Source: Aselliscus stoliczkanus (Eukaryota; Chordata; Mammalia; Chiroptera; Hipposideridae). From it: a DNA stretch of 64,000 nt. Location: positions 82,354,687 through 82,418,686 of the forward strand of contig CM066732.1 of NCBI GenBank assembly GCA_033961575.1, written 5' to 3'. The position numbers and the translations under genes were made by a program. Under the pieces are notes generated by a model, which saw nothing but the letters and a program-made list of their open reading frames with translations, had not been told where the DNA came from and did not search any database. Numbering within the stretch: the stretch's first letter is position 1; each line of letters opens with the position of its first letter. This document shows, piece by piece, positions 11,667 to 22,562 of the stretch.

Positions 11667-12187
11667 TTTCCTTTTTTTTTTTGTTTTGGGTGGGGGGGAA
11701 TTAATTGGTGGAGGGGAACAGTGTTGGGAAATTGGGGGAGGGGAACAGCCAAGTTGCTGTTCTTCAATCTTCGTTGTGGAGGGCACCCGTCACCATTTGG
11801 CTTCCTGGTGGCAGCTCGTGGCCTCTAAGCTGAAGGTGCACTCTGTTCAATCTTAGTTGAGGGTGGGTGTAGCTACCATCCCATGCGGGAGTCGAACCAG
11901 CAGCCTTGTTGTTAAGAACGCACGCTCTATTCACTGAGCCATCCAGGCGGCAGCTCAGCTCAAGGTGCCAAGTTCAAGCTTAATTTGTGGGTGGGTGTAG
12001 CCCACCATTGAACAGGCAATCTTTTTGTTACACCAGCTGAGCCATCCAGTCACCTGTTGGCAGCTCAGCAACAGCTCAGCTCGGGCACAGCATTCACTGG
12101 CCCATCTGGGAATCGAACCTGCAACCCTGTTGCTCAGAGCATGCACTCTAAGCCAGCTCTTAACCAACTGAGCCACTTGGCCGGCCC
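11667..12187 (-). repeat. Trimeric tRNA-derived SINE
   Basis: Flanked by a perfect 16-base direct repeat CAGTCAGTATATTTTC at 11651-11666 and 12188-12203, so this is one insertion of about 520 bases. On the minus strand there are three successive tRNA-like heads. The first starts near 12187 (GGCCAAGTGGCTCAGTTGG, with a B-box-like GGTTCGATTCC). The second starts near 12050 (GACTGGATGGCTCAGC, with a decayed B box). The third starts near 11950 (GGATGGCTCAGTGAATAG, with GGTTCGACTCC). A CCCTCCACAACGAAG body and C-rich end follow. Confidence 0.9.
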
Positions 12188-12203
12188 CAGTCAGTATATT
12201 TTC

Positions 12204-12724
12204 AATAAAGGAACTCATAATTCTATTCAATTATGATCTAATTACTTCTTCATTATATGCATAATTTACTATAAAGGGTTAAACATTCCAGAGACAGTCA
12301 ATAAACGTTTTTGTAAGAAAGAAGAAGAGGGCAAAGTTGAAAAGCCAACATGAGTTTAGAGAGGTTAGAATTGTCTAGGTTTAATATCTAGAACAATTTT
12401 TCCCTACTCTGTTGTCTATGGAGATTGTCAAAACACAGATTCATAGGTTTATTTATATTGAGCCTCATCCCCCAACAATTGTATTTTTTTAAGCAGCTTT
12501 CTCAGTCAAATCTGATGTGCAAATAAAGTTGAACATAAGTGACTCCAGAAAATCCCCAAATATTCTACTAATAAATAATATTAACTTCTTAGTAAACAAC
12601 TTGAATTATTAATACATAGATAAAAAAGAAAAAAATTCCTTGCTATTTTATAACCACTAGACTGAATTATTATAGTTAAGCATCTTTTAATAATATGTGT
12701 TCCACAGTTTGGCAAAAACATTAG
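12204..12724. other. Unassigned AT-rich DNA
   Basis: No repeat or coding signal was recognised. Confidence 0.5.
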
Positions 12725-12915
12725 AAAAAGTGGGGTCATATTCTGCTTCTGGCACTTACTGGATTTATGATTGTGGATAAGTTATTCCATATCCTTAAGG
12801 CTGCTTCTTTGTATATAAGTTGGGGATAATACCTAACTCCCAGAACTTTTGCTAAGATTAGATGATGAATTTTCATGAAGATCACAATATAATGTTTAAC
12901 TGTTTTGCAGAAAAA
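12725..12915 (+). repeat. MIR SINE, sense
   Basis: Runs in MIR order: TTCTGCTTCTGGCACTTACTGG, then GATAAGTTATTCCATATCC, AAGTTGGGGATAATACCTAAC and TTTGCTAAGATTAGATGATG. These match the tRNA-region end, core and LINE-type 3' part of MIR. Confidence 0.75.
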
Positions 12916-13000
12916 GTCAATAAATATCAGTGTCCACCACCTGTGTCTTAATTTGTATATGTAAATTCAAACATTTTTACATTTGTTTGAGCCAAAAACT

Positions 13001-13102
13001 CTTTTTTTTTTTTTTCCCCAAGGGCCACATCACTGGCCCTCATATGTGGGACCCAAACCGGGCCGCTGGCGTCCCAAACCACCGCGCCACTTTGTGGGCC
13101 CA
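13001..13102 (-). repeat. Short SINE, head only
   Basis: On the minus strand: a tRNA-like head (AGTGGCGCGGTGGTT) with TTTGGGTCCCA and GAGGGCCAGTGATG, then a poly-A tail (T-run at 13001-13015). The long body is missing. The flanks GAGCCAAAAACTCTTTT and AAACCAAAAAACTTTTA are an imperfect target duplication. Confidence 0.8.
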
Positions 13103-13114
13103 AACCAAAAAACT

Positions 13115-14320
13115 TTTAACATATATCATGATCAAAATGTTCATTGAGAAAATTTTAAAGCAGTTAAAATACGATTTCTTTTCACATTTTTTTCTATGCT
13201 GTATTCTACCCACTCTATCTTCATCTTTTCTCTTCCAGCAAATATTTATAAGAAAAAACCATACACCAAACAATACAGTAAATGACAAAATAATTAGTTA
13301 AAAAATTAATGGCATACATACAACAAGTATTTATTATATTAGTGTTTCTGAGGGTCAGAAACACAAGAGCAACTGACTGGGTAGTTCTAGTTTGGGGTCT
13401 CTCCTGAGGGTAGAATCGAGGTGTTAGCTGACGTTTCAGTCACTTTAAGACTTATCTGGAATAGATGATACACTATCAAGTCAGCTCAATCACACAGCTG
13501 TTGGATAGAAACTTCAGTTTGTCACTGGTTATTGGTAGGAGATCTCAGTTCCTCAAAATGTGGACTTCATATAGTCGCTGCAATGACTATACCACATGCT
13601 AGGTAGTTTATCCAATACATGAATGTACTTTGAGAAACAAAATTATATTGACAAAATTATTGCCAGTTCAGAATTTATGTCCATTTATGTTCAAGCTGGC
13701 ATTGTTCCCACCAATATAATTCTCTTCAAACTGTTTGGGTCTCCTGTTGACCTTAATGTTTCACACTGAGGCTGACAAATCTTTCTGATACATGCCCTTT
13801 CCTAGTTTAGACTTTTGCTAATGGGCAATTTCCTTAAGCTTCTTGGTGCCTCTATTATTTGTTCTTGAGGGCCTGGAAAGCATACCTTTAGAGGGCCTTT
13901 CTTTTTTTCTTTTTTTCTTTTTTTTTTTTCCTCTGACTGAATGGTAGATACCCTGATGCAGCACCTTAGAACCTTCACAAATGTCTTAACAAAGTTTTAC
14001 AGCCCCAACCTGATTTTATCTATAGGGCATGTTTTCTTGGTCATGTTTGCTATCTGGAGTGGTTGAGAATTTTCAAAGCAATCAAATGCTTGCTCCATTG
14101 TGTTTAACAATACCTCCTTTAGTTCATCTCTGTCTTCTCACATTTTATCATAAGCATGCATGAAGAAGAAATCAGGCAACATTTTCAACACTTGGTCTGG
14201 AAATCTCCATAGCTAGATCTTCCAATTCATTAGGTGCATTATCTACTTTCCACCTTTTTGCACGCATCATTGTTGCTTAACTCTTTACTTCTACATCAAA
14301 GACACCCTTTCCTCTACGTT
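13115..14320. repeat. Old diverged repeats, partly unclassified
   Basis: At 13330-13570 the wording AGAGCAACTGACTGGGTAGTTC, GGTCTCTCCTGAGG, ACAGCTGTTGG and GGAGATCTCAGTTCCTC follows a known-looking ancient mammalian repeat whose name I cannot assign. The stretch at 13640-14320 reads like an old retrovirus-like internal or LINE segment, but this is a weak call. No intact frame is present. Confidence 0.35.
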
Positions 14321-14333
14321 CCAGTCAGATATC

Positions 14334-14451
14334 TCTCTCTTTTTTTTTTTTTTTTTGAGGGCAGTGTACCTGGCCCTCATATGTGGGACCCAAACCGGGG
14401 CCGCTGGCTTCCCAGGCCAGGGCTTAACCACTGTGCCACTTGGCCGGCCCG
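14334..14451 (-). repeat. Short SINE, head only
   Basis: Flanked by perfect 13-base repeats CCAGTCAGATATC at 14321-14333 and 14452-14464. The minus strand reads a tRNA-like head with GGCCGGCCAAGTGGCACAGT, a B-box-like GGTTTGGGTCCCA and GAGGGCCAGGTACACTGCCC, then poly-A. The 96-codon frame at 14234-14524 runs through it and is not a gene. Confidence 0.9.
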
Positions 14452-14464
14452 CCAGTCAGATATC

Positions 14465-17270
14465 AATACTTTATTTTCAGTCATCAGGCACAGCCTCTTA
14501 ACTTGTCATAATTGTTTTACATAGAGTTTCTTCAAAGCTTTAAAGACCTTTTACTCTTTCTTTCAAAATCCTACCAGTTTTATTCATTACCTGGTTCTAA
14601 AGAGTTTACATCCCAGCTACAGTAGCATGATGAACCACTTCTAGGTATCAAAACTCGATTGATTATAACCTAGCTTTGGGAGTTATGCTACATTTTAACT
14701 ACGTTCTATTTGTTAGAAGAGAGTCAAAATATACAGCCCACACTCAAGGAGAGGGGACTTAAACTCACTCTTTGGAGGAAAATGTGTCAAAATATTTGAT
14801 CTTTGGTCACATTATAAAACACTGCAGGAAAAAAAAATGAGTAAGACATAGCCCTTTAGTCAAGACTTTTATAACTAGTAAAAGTAACAAATATATAACT
14901 AAGCATGATACACTACAAAATATACTTGAAAAGATTTATATACAATATTTTTAGATACAGAGAGGAAGGAGTAATATACTTATGTAGTTTGGATAAGTTT
15001 GTAAACTTTAAGGACAAATAGCCATTCACAATTCAGAGAAGTTGAGAAATGTTATTCTAGGCATAGAGGGCAGCATGAGAGAATTCAGAGATGCATGAAG
15101 GGCATGCATGGGCAGTTTGGGGAATGGTACGAACAGTCCATGAGAGATAGCTCATAAGAATGCAAGCAGCAAGGAATCAAAGGATTTGGTGTTAGCTGGT
15201 GCCAATTGTTAAGATAATTATTTACTATGATAAGGAGTTTGAACTCAAAATCCAAAGAAGATTGATTTTACAAGCATGACATTTCTTTGAGGTTTGATAT
15301 TTTATTGTAAAATTTATGCTGCATTTCATGCTATTCTTCAGCATTTCTTTAATTTAAAAAGTTTACCCAACCCTTAAGTAAAACTGCCATTCCTGGAATA
15401 GGTGCACTTGTTTATATTCTGGTTTCATATACAGTTCACATGTTGCCAAGTAATCTTTGAGCAATCCAAAGCAAAGATGCAATCTATGGCTCTGTCAGCA
15501 ATGATGAAACATAATGAGATTTTTTAAAAGATGGCATCATAGTAAGATCTGAGTGTGAGAAAGTTAACTCTGGGGATAATGAAGACTACAACCTACATTT
15601 TGGGGAATTAGGAAGGGCATGTTGAAGGTTATTGTAAGAGATAATGGATGTTTGAACAATAACCGTGTAACGAAAGAAGGAACAGCTTCCACGGAGTTTA
15701 CAGGATAAAACTGCGTTTTGGAATTAACTGAATTATTTCTATTTCATAAAATGTTTGTTTTCAAACAACTGGCTCAGATAACTGTGTGCATAGAATGTAT
15801 TTCTCTTGGGGAGCCACTCATTCATTTCTTGGGCTATCTTGTAACAATCAGCATCAGGGAGAGAACTGTTGTGAAACAATACAACCAGAGCATATTCTAC
15901 TCCAGAGATTCTATTTCAGTTTTCAGTAATGACTAGCTATTTCAAAGTAAGGCTGAAAGAAGTCTAATTAAATCACCTGGTATTTATGTATATATTTCTC
16001 CAGGAAAACTAAAGGGTAGAACTTGTGACCTTAAAATCATTGTGTTAAGGAGGCCAAAAACTGATTCAGAGATTGGGCATCATGCCTATAGATTCCTAAT
16101 CTACTAAACTTAATCCACAAGTAAATTTTCACAGAAAGAAAATAAAAGATTTGTGTTGCTAACACTCTGCTTTCAAATAAAAATGGGATATTTTTCAAAT
16201 AAAATTAAAATATATATTAGTTACCTAAGAAAATCAGCCCTTCTTAAATCCTTATTTCTTCAACTTCAGCAGTTTACTACTGGTCCTGAAAGAACTCAAG
16301 GAAACAATAGAATCTATATTCCAATCCATTCTGCAAACGCAGTTGTTAATGTGACAGAGAAAAAAAAAAACAGGGAGACTGCTGTTCAAATCCTGTTTTT
16401 TAAAAAAGAGTCATAAATCATGTGTACTGAGAAGATGTGCATGTTTAAATGCCTTACTTATCTTCCATTAACAGTCAATTAGCCTGAGGAGAAAACTTTT
16501 AGTAGGTGTGGGAGGAATTGTCAGAATGCTTATGGAAGGCGGATCAAAAAGTAATAATGATCTCTATGCCAAAATGCCTCCTACTCCCCAAATTCCCATG
16601 AAATCTCAAAAGCCAGTTAGGCACATATGATCCTGTATGCTTAAAACAGAGATAAAGAAGGAAAACAAGATGAAACAAAACAAAACAAAAAAACATAACT
16701 GGTACTTTGGAAAGAATTCACTTAGGGAGGAAAACCAACTTTAAACATTTTAGAATGAATGCAAAGTAACTGAAACTAAGCCCGAGAAAGGTCTTTACAA
16801 TAATGATGACTTAAAATTGTAGTTATAATCAAGAAAATGGTGTTGTCTCTTAAAAACCTTTCAGGAGGGTATGGTGTAATCCATAAGAAAGAAGATATGC
16901 AAATAGGTACATTAGAGGTTTTCCTCTAGAATTCCATGTCAACAGGATTAGACTTGGAATAGAAATGTGAGTCAGGAGAGAAAAGGGGAACTGGTGCTTT
17001 ACTGAGGTTATAAATCCAATTTGGTGCATAAGATAGGTGTTCCCAAATACTAGATCAGGATATATCTGAAATTTTAGAAGTCTTACACCTTATATTAACT
17101 TTTATAACCTGGCATTGTCCTCCTACCCCGCCCCAGAATGCCATTTGCTAAGAGTTAGGAAAGCACAGTATGGAGCAGGGAATAAGAGCCCTAGCTCCAG
17201 AGAGGCTGGAAAGATAGCAGCATGCTCTTTAAGCTGTGTAAAATTTTAAATGAACTGCTGACAATTTGTA
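14465..17270. other. Mostly unassigned DNA, one old repeat trace
   Basis: Around 15050-15130 (TTATTCTAGGCATAGAGGGCAGCATG and following) there is a trace of an ancient repeat whose other half appears at 55850-56060. Otherwise there are no transposon ends, no coding motif and only short frames. It is one of the longer stretches without young insertions. Confidence 0.5.
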
Positions 17271-17462
17271 AAATATTTATATTGAAATATAGATTCATAG
17301 GCAGTTGCAGAAGAATGTAAAGAGGTCTAGTTCATCATGTATCCAGCCTCTCCCAATGTGTTGATATCTTGTATAACAATAGTACAATATCAAAACAAGA
17401 CAATCATCAGCAGTACAACTCAGAGTTTATTTATATTTCACCAGTTATACACTTACTTGTAT

Positions 17463-17466
<4 letters not shown>

Positions 17467-17503
<37 letters not shown>

Positions 17504-17514
17504 CGCGCACACGT
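17467..17514. repeat. (GT)n with alternating GC run, Z-DNA type
   Basis: (GT)n runs into GCGCGCGTGCGCGCACACGTG, giving almost 50 bases of alternating purine and pyrimidine with unusually many CpG for this window. Confidence 0.9.
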
Positions 17515-17641
17515 GAATTTCTGTGCCATTTTATGATGTATTTTCATATAACTACCATCACAAAGTAAGATGCAGAATTGTACTCTTACTGCAAGGCTTC
17601 TGTGTTACCCTTTGTAACTACCCTCTTTCACTCCATCTCTG

Positions 17642-18002
17642 TGGGGCCCAGGTGTTAGGGCCTCTCAGTTAGGAAATATTTACAGGTTTTGGAGACTGGC
17701 CTGCCCCTCCCCCTTGGGTGGGATGGGGGAAGAAAAACCACTTGTTTATGTAAGTTTTATGTCAATTACTTGTTGATGTAAGTTCCTTTTCTGCGCATGT
17801 ATACTGGCACCATGCAACTGTTGTCTGTAGGAGGGTATAAAATTCTGCTCCCAGTTTGGAGCTCTCACTCACTTGCTCTCTGGCCCTGGCCTCGGATGAA
17901 TAAGGAGCTGTTGCTGAGTTTATGGCATGCTGTCTGCCTGGGGCTTTCTTTCAGCTGGGCATCTCATCACCCAGAAAGTCCCTGATTGACACTCTCCACC
18001 CA
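17642..18002 (+). mobile_element. Solo LTR with TATA box inside the L1
   Basis: Interrupts L1 3'UTR between CTCTTTCACTCCATCTC and GATCCCTAATCCCTGCC, which are adjacent in intact L1. It starts TGGGGCCCAGGTGTTAGGG and ends near TCTCCACCCA. A TATA-like GTATAAAA is at 17835-17842, with a GCTCTCACTCAC stretch behind it, as in retroviral U3/R. No clear AATAAA was seen. The ends and target duplication are approximate. Confidence 0.65.
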
Positions 18003-18597
18003 ACGATCCCTAATCCCTGCCTACCACTAATCTTTTCTCCATTTCTTTTACGTCAGAGAAGAAAAATTTCTGCTTTCTACATTCTTTTGGCTGGTTTAAG
18101 AATTAAATTGACACGAGACAGATTCACAGGAGAAAATCAAGTTTAATTTTAAATGTACGGGGGCTCCACAAGAAAAATGAGGCCCAAATGGCTTATAAGG
18201 AGAGGGGGTAGGAATCTGGGACTTCAAATGGGAGGAAGGCAATTCACATGGAAATGGAAAAACAAATGTATGCTAAACATATGTTTGTTATGCCACACAG
18301 AGAAGATGGGACACAGAGAGGACTTAGGTTTTAAGCCCTGGCAACTTCCTCCTACCAACCTAGCCCATATTCTTTTTTATTTATTTATTTTTTAAAATTA
18401 AGGTTTATTGGGGTAACAATGGTTAGCAAAGTTACATAGGTTTCAAGTGTACAATTCTGTAATACATCATCTATATATCACATTGTGTGTTCACCACCCA
18501 GAGTCAAACAGTACGGTATTGGCAGAAAAACAGACACACAGGCCAATGGAATAGACCTGAAAACACAGAAATGAACCCACATAAATACAGTAAGTCC

Positions 18598-19057
18598 CTG
18601 ACTTAAGAACAGTCAAGTTGTGAACTTTCACAGATACGAACAGACCTTGCATTACGAACATTCGTAGATGTGAACAAATTGCGGAAGTTGCTCACGTGTC
18701 TGCCGGGCATTGTCACAGTTGTGCTGCTGTGTGCTTACTGTGCAGTGCGATAGTGGACAGTAGTACAGGGCTCAGCCAGAGCCCAGGGTGTCCGGAAGCA
18801 AGAGGAAAAGCAGTGGTGATGTGGAGGGGACTGCTAGGAAGCGCAAAGCAAGAGCCATGGAAAAAATGTGAAAATAATTGACAATGGACTGAGGAGAAAA
18901 GATGGTAGATGTTGCTCATTCTTATAACATGAATCATTCAACCACTGGCTTTACATTGTCAAAGGTGTATAAGACTCAGTTTGTCAGACTTACAAACGAA
19001 TCCAACTTATGAATGTTCTCCCAGAATGGAACTCGTTCGTAAGTCGGGGCCTTACTT
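18598..19057 (+). mobile_element. Tigger/pogo-like DNA transposon, internally deleted
   Basis: Inserted at TA (18596-18597 and 19058-19059) inside L1 ORF2. The ends AGTAAGTCCCTGACTTA and TAAGTCGGGGCCTTACTT form an imperfect inverted repeat. At about 460 bases it is too short for a full transposase. A lysine- and arginine-rich stretch near 18790-18860 (frame interrupted) resembles the start of pogo-type transposases. The 61-codon plus frame and the 74-codon minus frame here are not intact genes. Confidence 0.75.
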
Positions 19058-19244
19058 TATAGACAGATAATTTTCAACAAAGGAGCCAAAAACATACAAT
19101 GGAGAAGACAGCCTCTTCAATAAATGGTGCTGGGATAACAAGTGTTACAGAGGCTGTGGAGAAACAGGAACCCTCATACACTGTTGGTGGGAATGCAGAT
19201 TGCTGCAACTGCTATGGAAGGCAGTGTGGAGATCCCTCAAACAG

Positions 19245-19463
19245 CCCTGTTTCCCTGAAAATAAGACCTAGCTGGAAAATAAGCTATAGCATGCCAAAAT
19301 GTGGCACCTTGGCATACTGAATATTTTAAACTGGGTTTGTGGAAAAGGCACCAATTTCCCTAAAACAGGTCATAAACCCCTCATGTGAGGGCGTGTGTGC
19401 CCCCCATACCCTGGAGGAATCATGCTACAGCTTATTCTCTGGCTAGGTCTTATTTTTGGGAAT
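19245..19463. mobile_element. Non-autonomous DNA element with long inverted ends
   Basis: Left end CCCTGTTTCCCTGAAAATAAGACCTAGC. The right end, read on the complement, is TTCCCAAAAATAAGACCTAGCC, and the matching continues for about 40 bases (ATAAGCTATAGCATG against ATAAGCTGTAGCATG). It breaks the L1 phrase CCCTCAAACA ... AATTAAGGATAGAAT. I know similar CCCTGTTTCCCxGAAAATAAGAC elements in mammals but cannot name the superfamily. Confidence 0.65.
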
Positions 19464-20810
19464 TAAGGATAGAATAGAATTACCATGTGACCCAGCAATT
19501 TCTCTTCTGGGTATTTACCCCCAAAAATCTGAAAACATTTATCTGTAAAGATATACGTGGTCTGATGTTCATTGCAGCTTTATTTAAGGTGGCCAAGACA
19601 TGGAAACAACCAAAGTTTCCTTTGATAGATGATTAGATAAAGATGTGGTTCATATATACACAATGGAATACTATTCTGCCATAAGAAAAAATGAAATAGT
19701 ACCATTTACGACAACATGGATTGATCTTGTGATTATTATGCTGGGTTAAATAAATCAGACAGAAAATTTGAGAACCATATGATTTCACTGATATGTGGGA
19801 TATAAAACTGAAAGCAACCAAGGAACAAGACAAACAAACAAAGAAACAAAAATTCATAGACATAGACAATTTAGTGGTTACCAGAGGGTAAGCGGGGAGG
19901 GAGGTGGTAGATGAGGGTAAATGGAAGAACTGACTCTAGCCCCTATTCTTTGTAGATATAGTGCTGTTCCTGGACCAGGCCTTTTATTTAAATTATTTTA
20001 GGCAGTTAAGGGGGAAGAAAAATGTTCTTCCTGAGCCATTTTGTTCCCAACAGTCCTCAGCTCAAAATGACCCATATCCTAGGATGACACAGTCTGGGGA
20101 GACTCATTGTGAACCGCTATAGTTATTGCATTATTTCAAGAATATTATATAAATGGAATCTTATACCTTTTAGATTTTTATAAACCTCTTTATAATATAT
20201 ACACATATATCTTATAATATATGTAAAGGTGGATTGGAGGTTTGATTTTTTTTTTTCACTCAGCATAATTTCTTTGACATCCAACTTAGTTGCTGCATGT
20301 ATCAATAGCTTGTTCCTTTTAACTGCTGAGTAGTATTCCATGGTATAAGTATTTCACAAATTGTTTAACCATTCACCCACTGAAAGATATTTGGGTAATT
20401 TCCAGTTTGAGCTTATTAAAAAGGAAGCTGCTATGCACATCTGTGTTCAAGTTTCTATGTGACTATATGTTTTCATTTATCTGGGATACATGCCCCAAAG
20501 GACAATTTCTGGGTGCTATGTAGTGTCATTTTTAGTTTTAAAAGAAACTGTCAAACTATATTCCAGAGTAGCTGTACCATTTTACATGCCCACATGATCC
20601 AGTTTGTCTACATTCTCACCTGCATTTTCTGTTATTATTATTTCATTTTTTATTTTAGTGTTTGGAAAGGTTTATAGTGTTATTTCAATGTGGTTTTAAT
20701 TACATCTCCCTAGTGGTTAATAATGTCAACCAATGTTTCCATGTGCTTATTTGATGTCTGTAAATTTTCTTCAATGAAAAGTTTGTCTTTTTCCTATGAA
20801 GTTGTTCAGA

Positions 20811-21278
20811 ACAATTCTCCCCAAAATATGCCACTTTGGTAAGAGAATTATTTTGTGCTAAAAGCAATCAAAACCTAGCGTATTTAGGAAAAACTCTTTA
20901 GGTCTCCCTCAATTTAAGATTAAATTTACATTGGAAAGGAGTACAAGGAAGAGAGCTATTACCAGAGATGCTTTGTACTTAAGAAACTTACCTGCATAAC
21001 AGGACAACCTTTGTTTTCCAAACATCTCCTTGTCTTCCTATGAAATGCCTTCCTTCCCTTTATAGCAACAGATCCCTTACCCTTTACCTTAGTTGGGGAC
21101 ATTACATAAACCTTAATTACATGGCTGCCTTTTAAGTCTTCACATGTTTTGGTGGCTCCCATTCATACATAATTAATTTTTTTTTTTCACCTGTTAATCT
21201 GTCTTATGTCAATTTAATTATTAGACCGCCAAAGAATCTAGAAGGAAAGAAAGGAAAAAGTTTCCATGCTTATACCTA
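20811..21278 (-). mobile_element. Second LTR-like repeat, opposite orientation
   Basis: The complement of 21190-21250 matches the left part of 18056-20125 (AATTAAATTGACA, then AGACAGATTAACAGG), so the same family is inserted twice in one L1 in opposite orientations. It begins near AACAATTCTCCCCAAAATATGCC and ends before TATTTTCTAACTGG, where L1 resumes. Confidence 0.6.
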
Positions 21279-21320
21279 TTTTCTAACTGGATTATTTGTT
21301 TTTTAAAAGTTGACTTATGA

Positions 21321-21706
21321 GGACCAGCTGAGTGGTGCATTGGTTAAGAGCTGGCTTGGGACGTCAGCGGCCCCAGTTCAGGTCCCACATATGAGGGCCA
21401 GTGACACTGCCCTCCACAGCTAACAACAGCTCCACCTGGAGCTGGGCTGCGAGAGCCCTGGCAATAGTGTAGGCTGCAGCCCCTGCTGCAGTGGGCTACC
21501 GTAGGCTACAGTGAGTGACCGGCAGCCAGCGTGAGTAGCCGTCCAGAGGCTGGCAACAGATCTGCCTCATCCGGGAAGAGCGCAATGACAATACCAACAT
21601 GGGCCAGTGAAGCAATGTCCTCTGCAACTAGACTGAAAAACAAAAAAGGACAGCATCTTGTCTGTTCCCCTCCCCCAATTCCCCAATTTAAAAAAAAAAA
21701 AAATCT
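21321..21706 (+). repeat. Long-body tRNA-derived SINE
   Basis: Flanked by AAAAGTTGACTTATGAG (from 21305) and AAAAGTTGACTTATCAG (from about 21707), one mismatch. Head GGACCAGCTGAGTGGTGCAT, B-box-like GTTCAGGTCCCA, the same CAGC/GTGAG body as the copy at 5234, C-rich block and A-tail. The AATAAA is lost here (CCCCAATTTAAAAA). Confidence 0.9.
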
Positions 21707-22562
21707 TAAAAGTTGACTTATCAGAGTTCTTCATATATTCTAGATGAAAATCCTCTGCTGGATACATAATTTGCAAATATTTTCTCCCAGTCTGTATTTT
21801 TGTTTTTCATTTTTATAGGATCATTAGCAGAACAAATATTTCTATATTTGATAAGGACCAATTTCCTTTTATTAATGCATTTTTTATGTCAAACTTGAGA
21901 ACTCTGCTTAGTTCTAGGTCCTGAAGATTTTCTTTTACATTTTAAATTTAAATCTGTTCTCCATTTTGAGTTAATGTTTTATTAAGGTATGAGGCTTACG
22001 TAGAGGTTTTTTTTCTTTTTAATGCCTTTATATGAAAAAGAGCTCCAACGCAATTCCTTCCTCCATTGAATTGCTTTTGTAACTGTCAAAAATCAATTAA
22101 GTATATGTGTATGGATCTATTTCTGGTTACTATTCTGTTCCATTCATCTATGTAACTTTCTCTGTAATGGTGTTGCAATGTCTATTTCACAATACTATAT
22201 ATTATAACCACTATAACTATATAGTAAATCTTAACACTAGAAAGACTGATTCCACACAATTTATTCTTCTTTTACAAAATAGCTTTGGGTATTCTAGGGC
22301 CTTTCCTTATACATGTGTATTTAGAATATGCGTATCTATGTCTACAAAAGCCTTGCTGGGGATTTGACAGCAATTGCAATACATTTATATTTTTTATGTT
22401 GAGTCCTCCAATCTACGAGCATGATATATCTCTCCATTTACTAAGGTCTTCTGTTATTTATTTCATTGCCATTGTATAAATTACAGCATACAGGTTTTGT
22501 ACATGTTTTGTGAGATATATAACTAAGCATTTCAATTTTTTTGGAGCATTTGTAAATGGTGC

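Larger units (their letters stand above)
18377..19935 (-). mobile_element. L1 insertion with inverted 5' part (twin priming)
   Basis: Target duplication CTAGCCCATATTCTTT (18360-18375) and CTAGCCCCTATTCTTT (19936-19951), one mismatch. The first 130 bases are antisense L1 3' end, ending TTCACCACCCAGAGTCA at 18506. From 18507 to 19935 the L1 is in sense orientation, from ORF2 to ACTGACTCT. The two parts join at the same L1 position, where TGACTCT occurs at the breakpoint. Two DNA transposons lie inside (18598-19057 and 19245-19463). The 73-codon frame at 19099-19320 is an ORF2 remnant run into one of them. Confidence 0.85.
18056..20125 (+). mobile_element. LTR-like repeat, itself split by a younger L1
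   Basis: Left part 18056-18376 (AATTAAATTGACACGAGACAGATTCACAGG, then AAGTTTAATTTTAAATGTACG). Right part 19936-20125 (GCTCAAAATGACCCATATCC). It occurs again in reverse orientation at 20811-21278. The type is inferred from likeness to ERV LTRs of other mammals and from a clean break in the old L1. The ends do not give a clear target duplication. Confidence 0.6.

Noticed and set aside
11955..12230. Minus-strand tRNA-like sequences that could be read as tRNA genes
   Set aside because: They are the heads of a retroposed SINE with a target duplication. The arms do not form good cloverleafs, and similar heads recur at all the SINE copies.
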